A stretch of 64,000 bases of DNA. It comes from Desulfolutivibrio sulfoxidireducens (GTDB lineage: Bacteria > Desulfobacterota > Desulfovibrionia > Desulfovibrionales > Desulfovibrionaceae). The stretch is from the NCBI RefSeq assembly GCF_013376475.1, contig NZ_CP045508.1:1-64000 (forward strand), given 5' to 3'. The notes beneath the pieces are model-generated. The model had not been told where the DNA came from. It made no database searches and worked only from the letters and a program-made list of their open reading frames with translations. A program made the translations under genes and the position numbers. Every line of letters starts with the position of its first letter. Positions within the stretch are counted from its first letter, which is position 1. Below are positions 38,872-46,991 of the stretch, one piece after another.

Positions 38872-39996
38872 ATGTCCCCCGTTTCCACCGACATCCCGGT
38901 GATCGACCTTTCCGGAACCCCCTACGAGATGGGCCTGGCCCATGGCCGGGCCATGAAGGACGCCATCCGCGACTTCGCGGCCTCCATCGCCACCGTGCAC
39001 CAGGCCAATAACGCCTATCTCAAGGCCGGGCACGAGTCCCTGACGGCGTACTGCCTGCGCAACCTGGGCTTTCTGGAGACCTTCTCCCCGGATCTCGTCC
39101 AGGAGATGCGCGGCATCGCCGAGGGCGCGGGGCTGCCCTTCATGGATATCCTGCACCTCAACTGCTTTCTCGAACTCGAGGACCTGCGCGCCCCGGGCCT
39201 GGGCGGCCGGGCCCTTCCCGACGCCCTGTGGGGCTGCACGACCATGAACGTCATGGCCGACGCCTCGGCCGACGGCCGACCTTGCCTGGCCCAGACTTAC
39301 GACATGGAGCGGTATTACCAAAAATACCTCTGCCTGCTGTGCATAAAACCCGAGAAAGGCCCCGAGGCCCTGGTCGTGTCCTTCGCCGGAATTCTGGGCC
39401 TCAATGGCCTAAACAGCGCCGGGGTGGCCCTGGTCATCAACAAGGTCGCGGCCACGGACGCCCGGCCCGGGGTCATCTACCCCTTCATCGTCCGCAAGGC
39501 CCTGGCCGCGCGCCGCATCGGCGACGCCCTGGGCGCGGTCATCTTCTCCTCGCGGGCCACGGGCATCATCTATCAACTGGCCGGGGCCGGCGTGGCCTTT
39601 TGCGCCGAGACCTCGGCCTCACGCTACGAGCTTTTGGACATCACAGGGGCCATGGCCCACACCAACCACTACCTGTCCGAGCGCATGCGGGCCTTCGAGA
39701 CCCCCCACTGGCTGAGCCACGGCGGGTCCATGGTCCGCAAGCAGGTGGCCCAGGCCTTCCTTGACGCCCATCACGGCCGCCTGGACCCGGAGCTTCTCAA
39801 GGAGCTTTCCCGCAACCATGTCAACCATCCCCGGTGCATCTGCGCCCACGGCTTTCCCGGGGAGGACGAGAAGACGGCCTTTCATACGGTGTTCGCCGTG
39901 GTCATGGACCCGGCCGCCGGCTGGCTGGACCTGTGCCGGGGCAACCCGTGCGAGAATTCGTACCGCCGCTTCCGTCTGGAAAGCGGGGCGGCCTGA
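38872..39996 (+). CDS. C45-family Ntn hydrolase (acyl-CoA:6-APA acyltransferase-like)
   Basis: A 374-residue member of the AAT/peptidase C45 superfamily. The proposed autoprocessing nucleophile is Cys122 in LWGCTTMNV, which would become the new N-terminus after cleavage at Gly-Cys. GLNGLNSAGVALVINKVAA and ICAHGF fit the family. Relatives cleave or transfer acyl groups on amides, including beta-alanyl and acyl-amino compounds. ATG 38872 has AAGGAG at 38861-38866. Encoded after the GS-like ligase in a probable operon, it may cleave an amide intermediate or release the substrate amine from a conjugate. The exact substrate is unknown. Confidence 0.82.
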   Translation: MSPVSTDIPVIDLSGTPYEMGLAHGRAMKDAIRDFAASIATVHQANNAYLKAGHESLTAYCLRNLGFLETFSPDLVQEMRGIAEGAGLPFMDILHLNCFLELEDLRAPGLGGRALPDALWGCTTMNVMADASADGRPCLAQTYDMERYYQKYLCLLCIKPEKGPEALVVSFAGILGLNGLNSAGVALVINKVAATDARPGVIYPFIVRKALAARRIGDALGAVIFSSRATGIIYQLAGAGVAFCAETSASRYELLDITGAMAHTNHYLSERMRAFETPHWLSHGGSMVRKQVAQAFLDAHHGRLDPELLKELSRNHVNHPRCICAHGFPGEDEKTAFHTVFAVVMDPAAGWLDLCRGNPCENSYRRFRLESGAA

Positions 39997-40087
39997 GGCC
40001 CGGCGTCACCACAGGGGACGGGCGTGGCCGTCGCCGGAACGCGCCGAATTTTTCTTCCCGACTTCAACCCACTTCGCGAGGTGCAGC

Positions 40088-41662
40088 ATGGACGAGACGA
40101 AACGCAGGATCGGCAAGGCATGCAAGAAGTACGACGCGGGAAAAATGACCCGCCGAAGCTTTCTGACCAGGATGGCCGCCCTGGGGGTCACGGCGGCGGT
40201 GGCCAATGCCGTGAGCCTGTCCCCCTTTGGCGCGGCCACGGCCTGGGCCTCCATCTCCGGACCCGAGGAGCGGGCCTGGGCCCTGGCCAAGGAGGCCGCC
40301 GCCAAGGCCTCCAAGAAGACCCTGACCCTGCTCATCCCCACCGGCTCCATCGGCAACATGTCCCCCTACGTGGACAAATGGAAGAACGAGCTGGGCATCC
40401 AGCTCGAATTCATCGAGGAGCCCGACGAGGTGGTGCACACCAAGGGCATGCAGGAGGCTGTGGCCAAGACCGGCCGCTACGACGTGATGATGCCCACGGC
40501 CATGTCCTATCCGGACTGGATCGACTCCGGGGTCATCTACGACCTCACGGACTGGACCGAGAAATTTCAGCCGGATCTCTTCAACAAGGAGTGGGGGGTG
40601 GTCTTTCCGGCCAGCCACCACGCCCAGCTCTATAACGGCCGGGTGGCCGGCCTTTTGAACGACGGCGACCAGATCACCCTGTTGTGCCGCTCCGACTCCC
40701 TCGGCGACGCCGACAAGAAAAAGGCCTTTGCGGACAAGTATGGCTATCCCCTGGACGTGCCCCACACCTGGAAGGAATACTTCAACCTCGCCCAGTTCAT
40801 GCACGATCCGGCCAAGGGCTTTTTCGGCAGCCTGGAATACCGCTCCCCCTACTACGTCAAGTGGATGTTCATGCAGCGCCTGGTGTCCAAGGGCCGGCTC
40901 TACTTCGACGCGGACATGAACCCCACCTTCAACTCCGAAGAGGGCGTGGCCGCCCTGGAAGACATGCTGGCCGTCAATCCCTACCTGCACCCCGACGCCT
41001 TCAGCTTCACCTGGTCCTCCAACTACAACGCCTTCGGCCGGGGCGAAGGGTTCATGAACATCGTCTGGCCCTCCGGGTTCAAGTATTCCATGGCCCCGTC
41101 AACCGGCCCGGCCACCACCGGCAAGATCGCGGCCACGGTCATGCCCGCCGATACCCTCAAAGACGGCACCAAGCTCTACGCCGGCCTTTTCTGCTGGGGC
41201 TACGGCTACGCCGTGTCCAAGTATTCGGCCAACCCCGAGCTGGCCTACGCCTATTCCCAGTGGATGACCTCGCCGACCATCTCGGCCGACGCCATCCCAT
41301 ACCTTGGCGGCTATTCCGATCCCTACCGGGTCAACCACATGCTTCAGCCCACCGAGCGGCTGGTTGCGACCTACACCCTGCCCTACTTAAAGACCCTCTA
41401 CGACAACATGGTCAACACCGTGCCGGATTTCTGCCTGCCCGGCGGATTCGAATACCAGGACGCCCTGGACAAGCAGGTCCACGCCTGCATGACCGGCGAG
41501 AAAAAGCCCAAGGAGGCCCTGGAGGCGGCGGCCCACACCTTCGAGCGCATTACCCGGCGCATCGGCAAGGACAAGGTGCGCACGTCCTGGCTGGCCCTGG
41601 CCAAGAACCTGGCCGAGCCCATCAAGAAGGCCAGCGGCGCGGACAAGTGGCCCGAGGCGTAG
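40088..41662 (+). CDS. ABC transporter substrate-binding protein with Tat signal
   Basis: A 524-residue solute-binding protein of the extracellular family 1 (CUT1-like) class. It begins with a twin-arginine signal: MTRRSFLTRM at about 20-29, then a hydrophobic stretch ending TAWAS, so it should be exported folded to the periplasm. The mature part has normal family-1 features (TGRYDVMMPTAMSYPDWIDSG, FSFTWSSNYNAFGRGEGFMN). GAGGTG at 40079-40084 precedes the ATG; the same frame extends upstream but has no plausible start. At about 475 mature residues it is larger than sugar-binding proteins such as MalE and closer in size to glycerol-type GlpV proteins, from memory. The ligand is unknown. Confidence 0.86.
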   Translation: MDETKRRIGKACKKYDAGKMTRRSFLTRMAALGVTAAVANAVSLSPFGAATAWASISGPEERAWALAKEAAAKASKKTLTLLIPTGSIGNMSPYVDKWKNELGIQLEFIEEPDEVVHTKGMQEAVAKTGRYDVMMPTAMSYPDWIDSGVIYDLTDWTEKFQPDLFNKEWGVVFPASHHAQLYNGRVAGLLNDGDQITLLCRSDSLGDADKKKAFADKYGYPLDVPHTWKEYFNLAQFMHDPAKGFFGSLEYRSPYYVKWMFMQRLVSKGRLYFDADMNPTFNSEEGVAALEDMLAVNPYLHPDAFSFTWSSNYNAFGRGEGFMNIVWPSGFKYSMAPSTGPATTGKIAATVMPADTLKDGTKLYAGLFCWGYGYAVSKYSANPELAYAYSQWMTSPTISADAIPYLGGYSDPYRVNHMLQPTERLVATYTLPYLKTLYDNMVNTVPDFCLPGGFEYQDALDKQVHACMTGEKKPKEALEAAAHTFERITRRIGKDKVRTSWLALAKNLAEPIKKASGADKWPEA

Positions 41663-41675
41663 TTTGAGGTCCCTG

Positions 41676-41697
41676 AAAAAATACGCCAGTATTTTTT
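41676..41697 (+). terminator. AT-rich stem-loop after the binding-protein gene
   Basis: A perfect 9-bp stem AAAAAATAC / GTATTTTTT with loop GCCA starts 14 bases after the stop and ends in a T6 run. It looks like an intrinsic terminator or a partial attenuator between the abundant binding protein and the permeases, though the stem is weak. It overlaps the repeated AT-rich element at 41678-41733. Confidence 0.45.
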
Positions 41698-41733
41698 AAG
41701 AAAAATGAGTATCTTAAAGAGTTGATCTTAAAA
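41678..41733 (+). repeat. AT-rich palindromic element, copy B
   Basis: Same architecture as the element at 13903-13958: AAAATACG (41678-41685), TTTTAAGA (41694-41701), a 24-base spacer with AGTATCTTAAA (41708-41718), and TCTTAAAA (41726-41733), the exact reverse complement of TTTTAAGA. It also contains TAAGAAAAATGA (41697-41708), close to the core of the predicted activator site upstream of the GS-like gene. Confidence 0.55.
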
Positions 41734-41885
41734 TTTGGCTTCACGGATTTCGAGGACGGATCACCAGAGGGAAAACGGCCGGGGGAAATGCCTCCGGCGG
41801 TCAAAGGGCGCAGCCCTCGGAATCCCATGCTGGGAAGATGGAAACGAATCCTTGGCGGTTTCAAACGGATATTCGGATATGAACC

Positions 41886-41915
41886 GTTCCCCCGGCCCCT
41901 GCGGGCCGGGGGAAC
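41886..41915. other. Very strong GC hairpin before the permease gene
   Basis: GTTCCCCCGGCCC / GGGCCGGGGGAAC is a perfect 13-bp stem with a 4-base CTGC loop, 17 bases before the permease start codon. It has no T run, so it is not a standard terminator. A position between a binding-protein gene and its permease matches the known use of hairpins to stabilise upstream mRNA and lower downstream expression. Confidence 0.65.
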
Positions 41916-41932
41916 ACACAAAGGCGCATGAC

Positions 41933-42901
41933 GTGAATTCCTTTGTTGCGACGACGCCGGCCGTTCAGGCCATGTCCGCCCCTGAACCGGCTGTGGGGAC
42001 GCGGCCCAGCCGGGGCGGAACCGGGGCCATGGGCCTGTATATGACCCTGCCCGGCCAGATCGTCTCGGTTCTGGTGCTGGTCGTTCCGCTTCTGGTGGCC
42101 CTGTACATGAGCTTCACCGACTGGTCGCCCACCCGGGGATCGCTCTTCGACGCCGAGTTCGTGGGCTTTGACAACTACGGCGAGCTTCTGGTCTGGGACA
42201 CCCGGTTCACCTATGCGGTCATCCGCACGCTGTGCATCTCGGCGGTCTGCCTGGCCCTGGAATTCAGCTTCGGGCTTGGGCTGGCGGTCCTTTTTCTGCG
42301 TCGATTCCGGGGGAAATCGCTCCTTTTTTCGGCTTTTTTGACCCCGATGATGATCCTTCCGGTGGTGGTCGGCTACATCTTCTGGATGCTTTTCCAGTCC
42401 AGCGGCCCGGTCAACCAGCTTTTGGAGTTCGCCCTGGGGCCGGACGTGGCCCTGGAATGGTTCCGGAGCGCCCCCTTGGCGGTGACGGCGGTCATCGTCA
42501 CCGAGGTCTGGCACTGGACCCCACTTTTCTTCCTCATCCTGCTCTCGGGGCTTAACGCCGTGCCTGAAAACCCGGTCCGGGCAGCCGTGATCCTGGGGGC
42601 CAACCCGCGCCAGGTCTTCTGGCGGGTGGTCATGCCCAGCCTTAAGCCGGTGATCATCGTGGCCTTCGTCATCCGGGCCATGGAGATCATCAAGCTCTTC
42701 GACGAGGTGTTCATGCTGACCAGGGGCGGCCCGGGCTCGTCCACCGAGACCGTCAGCCTGTACATCTACAAGCTGGCCTTCAACGACTTTCAACTGGCCT
42801 ACGGCGCGGCCGCCGCCTTCCTGGTCCTTCTGGGAGCCCTCGTGCTCATCCACCTGCTTTTGACGCCGGTGCGCAACCAGCTTCTGGAGGCCAAACGCTG
42901 A
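41933..42901 (+). CDS. ABC transporter permease (CUT1-like, MalF/UgpA type)
   Basis: A 322-residue inner-membrane permease with six predicted helices, starting LPGQIVSVLVLVVPLLVALYMSF, and the conserved BPD_transp_1 coupling segment VRAAVILGANPRQVFWRVVMPSLKP (EAA-like loop). I chose GTG 41933 (AAGG at 41921-41924). ATG 41972 is an alternative, and in-frame starts further upstream would cover the hairpin and give a non-family N-terminus. The TGATG overlap with the next gene indicates coupling. It forms the channel with the second permease. Confidence 0.85.
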   Translation: MNSFVATTPAVQAMSAPEPAVGTRPSRGGTGAMGLYMTLPGQIVSVLVLVVPLLVALYMSFTDWSPTRGSLFDAEFVGFDNYGELLVWDTRFTYAVIRTLCISAVCLALEFSFGLGLAVLFLRRFRGKSLLFSAFLTPMMILPVVVGYIFWMLFQSSGPVNQLLEFALGPDVALEWFRSAPLAVTAVIVTEVWHWTPLFFLILLSGLNAVPENPVRAAVILGANPRQVFWRVVMPSLKPVIIVAFVIRAMEIIKLFDEVFMLTRGGPGSSTETVSLYIYKLAFNDFQLAYGAAAAFLVLLGALVLIHLLLTPVRNQLLEAKR

Positions 42902-43761
42902 TGCTTGAAAAAAAACTCACCCCCCTGACCCTGGCCATCATGTGCCTGGCCCTGGTCCTGGTCCTTTTCCCGGTCTTCTGGATCGTGATGACCTCCATCA
43001 AGCCCCCCACGGACTGGAACGCCTCGCCGGCCATCTGGGTGCCTTCAGAGCCCACGCTGATCAATTTCAAGACCCTTTTCGACCCGGACGCCCTTCGGGA
43101 ATACGGGGTGGGCGGGGTCAGCCAGTCCGCCACCAGGTCGGTTTTCGGCTCGCTTCTGGCCTCGGTCACGGCCACGGCCCTGTCCGTGGCGATAGGCCTT
43201 TTCTCGGCCATCGGCATCTCCCGCTACGGCACCCAGAGCAAGGCCACGCCGCTTATCATCCTCTCCGGCCGCATGTTCCCCCCGGCGGCCATCGCCGTGC
43301 CCTTCGTGATCATCTTTTCCAATGTGGGCCTGACGGACAGCTACGCGGGACTCATCGCCATCTATGTGGCGGCCACCCTGCCGTTTTCCACCTGGATGCT
43401 CAAAAGCTTCGTGGACGATCTGCCCCGGGAGATCGAGGAGGCGGCCATGCTCGACGGCAAGTCGCGCCTTCTGGCCCACCTCACGGTGACCATTCCTTTG
43501 ATCAAGGGCGGTCTTTCCGCCACCACCATGTTCATCTTCATCCTCAACTGGTCGGAATTCATGTTCGCCCTGGTCCTTTCCTACAGCAACGTCAGCACCA
43601 TTCCGGTGCAACTGGCCAAGTACGTCACGGCCACGGCCGGCACCCTGTACGGGGTCCAGGCCGCCCTGGCCGTCTTGGCCATGGCCCCGCTGGTGGTCGT
43701 CGGCTACCTGATCCAGGGCCATCTGGCCCGGGGCATGACCTTCGGAGCCATCAAGCAATGA
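42901..43761 (+). CDS. ABC transporter permease (MalG/UgpE type)
   Basis: A 286-residue permease with six helices beginning LTLAIMCLALVLVLFPVFWIVM and the coupling loop LPREIEEAAMLDGKSRLLAHLTVTIPL, which has the EAAxxDG consensus. The start ATG shares its first base with the preceding stop. Partner of the upstream permease. The next gene (ATPase) starts in an ATGA overlap with this stop. The normal family length is 270-290 residues. Confidence 0.88.
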   Translation: MLEKKLTPLTLAIMCLALVLVLFPVFWIVMTSIKPPTDWNASPAIWVPSEPTLINFKTLFDPDALREYGVGGVSQSATRSVFGSLLASVTATALSVAIGLFSAIGISRYGTQSKATPLIILSGRMFPPAAIAVPFVIIFSNVGLTDSYAGLIAIYVAATLPFSTWMLKSFVDDLPREIEEAAMLDGKSRLLAHLTVTIPLIKGGLSATTMFIFILNWSEFMFALVLSYSNVSTIPVQLAKYVTATAGTLYGVQAALAVLAMAPLVVVGYLIQGHLARGMTFGAIKQ

Positions 43762-44879
43762 GCGCCCCCAAACTGGAACTGGTTTCCCTGGTCAAGGAAT
43801 ACGGCGACGGCGCGGTGGTGGCCGTGGACGGCATCGACCTGCGCGTTCAGGCCGGCGAGACCATCGCCCTGCTCGGGCCTTCCGGCTGCGGCAAGTCCAC
43901 CACCCTGAACATGATCGTGGGCCTGGAGAATCCAACCTCCGGGGACATCCACATCGACGGCCTGTCCGTGGTCAATGTCCCTCCGGGCAAGCGCGACGTG
44001 GGCCTGGTGTTCCAGGATTACGCGGTCTTCCCGTCCATGACCGTGCGCGGCAACCTGGCCTTTGGTCTGGCCGTGCGCGGACGTCCAAAGCACGAGATCA
44101 CCCGGGCGGTTTCCGAGGTGGCCGAGCTTTTGGGCATGGCCGACCGGCTCGGCGTCCGGGCCCGGGAACTGGGCGGTTCGGAGCAGCAGCGGGTGGCCAT
44201 CGGCCGCACCCTGGTCACCCGGCCGGCGGTGCTGCTTCTGGACGAACCGCTTTCGAACCTGGAGGCCTCGGCCCGTCTGGCCATGCGCCGGGAACTCAGG
44301 CGGCTGCAAAGCGAGATCGGCCTGACCATCATCTACGTCACTCACGACCAGGTCGAGGCCCTGTCCCTGGCCGACCGTATCGCGGTCATGCAGGCCGGCA
44401 AGATCCTCCAGGTCGAAAAGACCGCACTGATCTGCGAACGGCCCGACCACGTTACCGTGGCCGGATTTCTCGGCTCCCCGCCCATGAACCTTTTTCCGGG
44501 CGAGATACGCCGCGAACCGTCCGGCCGGGTCTTTTACGCCGCCGGCCAGAGGCTTCCCCTGCCCGAGGGCCTTGGGCTTCGGGATGGGACCTGTACCCTG
44601 GGGCTTCGGGCCGAGTCCCTGCGTCTGACCCGCGAAGGCGACGAGCCCCTTCGCGGCCGGGTGTCCCTGGTCGAACCGCGTGGTCCGGACGCGGTCGTCA
44701 CCGTGGACATCGGGGCGCTTTCCTGTCGCGTCGTGGTTCCGGCGGCACAGCGCCCTGACGCGGGACAGACCGTTGGCGTGTCGTATCTTCCCCGCTCCCT
44801 CGTTTTTTTCGACGCGGACAGCAATCGCCGCATCGCGAACGCCTTTTTTGGGGAGGGAAACGATGACCATGCCGCTTGA
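43758..44879 (+). CDS. ABC transporter ATPase 1 (canonical Q- and H-loops, altered signature)
   Basis: A 373-residue CUT1-type ATPase. Walker A GPSGCGKSTT, Q-loop Gln86 (VFQDYAVFP), Walker B LLLDEP and the switch His196 (YVTHDQVEAL) are present. The ABC signature is altered to LGGSEQQRVAIGR (138-150) instead of LSGGQ. A C-terminal OB-type regulatory region (about 240-373) follows. It overlaps the second ATPase gene by 17 bases. In a heterodimer its Walker A would face the normal signature of ATPase 2, giving one complete site. Two different ATPases also occur in the glycerol GlpVPQST system, from memory. Confidence 0.87.
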   Translation: MSAPKLELVSLVKEYGDGAVVAVDGIDLRVQAGETIALLGPSGCGKSTTLNMIVGLENPTSGDIHIDGLSVVNVPPGKRDVGLVFQDYAVFPSMTVRGNLAFGLAVRGRPKHEITRAVSEVAELLGMADRLGVRARELGGSEQQRVAIGRTLVTRPAVLLLDEPLSNLEASARLAMRRELRRLQSEIGLTIIYVTHDQVEALSLADRIAVMQAGKILQVEKTALICERPDHVTVAGFLGSPPMNLFPGEIRREPSGRVFYAAGQRLPLPEGLGLRDGTCTLGLRAESLRLTREGDEPLRGRVSLVEPRGPDAVVTVDIGALSCRVVVPAAQRPDAGQTVGVSYLPRSLVFFDADSNRRIANAFFGEGNDDHAA

Positions 44880-45999
44880 CCATGCCGACCAGCCCGCGCT
44901 GGTGGTTCACCATCTCACCAAGCGTTTTCGCGGCGCGCCAGCCCTTGACGATGTCGGCTTCACGGTCCCCCGGGCCTCGTTGACGGTCATCCTGGGCCAT
45001 GCCGGGGCGGGCAAGACCACCACCCTGCGCATTGTGGCCGGCCTGACCCAGCCTGATTTTGGCCAGGTCCTGTTGTCCGGTCGGGACGTGGCCGGCCGGC
45101 AGCCCAAGGATCGCGACGTGGCCATGATCTTCGACAACCTGGCCCTGTATCCCGACAAGACCGGCTTCGAGAACATTGCCAGCCCCCTGCGCGTTCGCGG
45201 CCGGCCGCGCGCCGAGATCGAGGAGAAGGTGACGGCCATGGCCGGCGTGCTCAGGATCGGACACACCCTCAAGCGTCTTCCGGCGACCATGAGCGGCGGC
45301 GAACGCCAGCGCATCGCCCTGGGCCGGGCCCTTATCCGTTCCCCGAGGCTTTTTTTGCTGGACGAACCCCTGTCCAGCCTCGACGCCCAGTTGCGTATCG
45401 AACTGCGCGCCGAGTTGCGGCGGCTGCAGAGCGAGCACGGGTATTCCTTTCTCATGGCCACCCCGGATTTCAACGAGGCCCTGGCCATCGCCGACACGGT
45501 GGTCATGCTCCGGCAGGGCCGCGTGGTGCAGATCGCCCCTCCCCAGGAGCTTTACGACCACCCCGTTGATCGTGAGACCGCCCTGTCCGTGGGCGCGCCG
45601 CTCATAAACCTCGTTGACGCCCGGTTCGATCCCGACGCATCGAGACTTCTGGCCGGCGGCTGGCGTCTGGACGCTCCGGAACATCTGGCGCGGTCCTTGG
45701 CGGGCGGGCCAGGCGCGTTCGAGTTGGGCATCCGGCCCGAGAATCTGGTTTTGTCCGATCCGGGCCGCGCCACCATTCTCGGAGAACTGGCGGACATCGA
45801 GCCTTTGGGGCTCAACTCCGTGCTGACCGTGAAAAACGGCCAGGCCCAGGTCCGTCTCGTGGTTGCGAGTTCCCAGGCCAGAGGCCTGTCCCTCGGCGAG
45901 CCCATCGGCCTTGAGATCGCAAACCCCTCCATGGTGCGCGCCTTTGACCTTGAGACCGGACATTCCCTGACGCGCCAGGTGTCTTCGAGGGACGCATGA
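44863..45999 (+). CDS. ABC transporter ATPase 2 (degenerate Q- and H-loops, canonical signature)
   Basis: A 378-residue paralogue of the preceding ATPase. Walker A GHAGAGKTT (45-53), signature MSGGERQRIALGR (143-155) and Walker B FLLDEP are intact. The Q-loop reads IFDNLALYP with Asp91 in place of Gln, and the H-loop reads MATPDFNEAL with Pro201 in place of His. It should bind ATP but hydrolyse it poorly at its own site. The C-terminal domain is of the MalK-like OB type. ATG 44863 lies inside the end of ATPase 1, just after GGGAGGG; a longer open frame upstream is rejected because it lies within ATPase 1. Confidence 0.86.
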   Translation: MTMPLDHADQPALVVHHLTKRFRGAPALDDVGFTVPRASLTVILGHAGAGKTTTLRIVAGLTQPDFGQVLLSGRDVAGRQPKDRDVAMIFDNLALYPDKTGFENIASPLRVRGRPRAEIEEKVTAMAGVLRIGHTLKRLPATMSGGERQRIALGRALIRSPRLFLLDEPLSSLDAQLRIELRAELRRLQSEHGYSFLMATPDFNEALAIADTVVMLRQGRVVQIAPPQELYDHPVDRETALSVGAPLINLVDARFDPDASRLLAGGWRLDAPEHLARSLAGGPGAFELGIRPENLVLSDPGRATILGELADIEPLGLNSVLTVKNGQAQVRLVVASSQARGLSLGEPIGLEIANPSMVRAFDLETGHSLTRQVSSRDA

Positions 46000-46991
46000 T
46001 CAAGATCTTCGTCACCTACCGCTGCAATCTGGCCTGTCCGTACTGTTTCGCCCGTGAGCTTGGCCGCGACTATCCCGACGACCTGACGGACGAGGCCTTT
46101 TCCCGGCTCCTTGACTGGATGCGTCGGGCCTCGCTTTCGGCCGCGGCCTTTATCGGCGGCGAGCCCACCCTGCATCCGCGTTTGGCCGGGATGATCGAGC
46201 GCACGGCCCAGGCCGGCATCGCCCCCGTGCTCTTCACCAACGGCCTTTTTCCTGAAAACCTTGCGGACCGCCTGGCCCCGGTCGTGTCCAATTTCGTGAT
46301 CAATTACAACGATCCCGCCGCCTATGCGCCCGCAAAGGCGGCCCTGCTCCACGCGAATCTGTCCCGGCTGGCCAGGACCGGGGCGCGCCTGACCTTTTCC
46401 AAGAATTTTTCCCCCTCGAGCATGCGGTATGCCTACCTCCTCGATGCCCTGGCCCTTTACGGGGTCACGGCCGTCCGCTACGACATCTCCCGACCGAGCG
46501 CCGGCGGCGGCAATGACCACTTCACCCTGGCCGACACCCGGGAGATCATGTCCCGGGTGGTCGGCTTCGTGAAGGCCTGCACCGACAGAGGGGTCAAGAC
46601 CGGCCTGGATTGCGGCGTGCGCTTGTGCGATCTGCGCGACGAGGACCGACGCTACCTGGAACGGGTGTCCATGAAGTTCACCGGCGTGTGCCATCCCTGC
46701 CTCGACGTGCATCCCGATCTCTCGGCGTCCTATTGCCTGCCCATGCGCGACATCCGGGTCCCTGACGCCACGGCCTTTGCCGACCCCGAAGCGCTCATGT
46801 GGCATCTGGCGCACCTCGCCAAGCCGATCAGGATGGCCAACGTGTCCGAGGCCTGCCTGGACTGCAAGGACTTCATGCGCCGCTGCCAGGGCGGGTGCAT
46901 GGCCTTAAAGCGCGCCGCCGACGCCCTGGCCCATCCCTCCGGGGCCGGGATTTCGCCTGAACCCGCACCCTTTGAGGTCGCCAAGCCATGA
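45996..46991 (+). CDS. Radical SAM protein with SPASM-like C-terminal cysteines
   Basis: A 331-residue radical SAM enzyme. The cluster motif CNLACPYC gives C10-x3-C14-x2-C17, and GGEPTLHP is the SAM-binding GGE region. The C-terminal part has further cysteines (GVCHPC, YC, CLDCKDFMRRCQGGC), suggesting auxiliary Fe-S clusters of a SPASM or twitch domain. Such enzymes mature peptides or proteins, or modify cofactors. Its ATGA overlap with both neighbours places it in the same operon as the ABC genes and the Mo oxidoreductase. It might activate the oxidoreductase as an anaerobic sulfatase-maturase-like partner, or act on a substrate. That choice is inference. Confidence 0.88.
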   Translation: MIKIFVTYRCNLACPYCFARELGRDYPDDLTDEAFSRLLDWMRRASLSAAAFIGGEPTLHPRLAGMIERTAQAGIAPVLFTNGLFPENLADRLAPVVSNFVINYNDPAAYAPAKAALLHANLSRLARTGARLTFSKNFSPSSMRYAYLLDALALYGVTAVRYDISRPSAGGGNDHFTLADTREIMSRVVGFVKACTDRGVKTGLDCGVRLCDLRDEDRRYLERVSMKFTGVCHPCLDVHPDLSASYCLPMRDIRVPDATAFADPEALMWHLAHLAKPIRMANVSEACLDCKDFMRRCQGGCMALKRAADALAHPSGAGISPEPAPFEVAKP

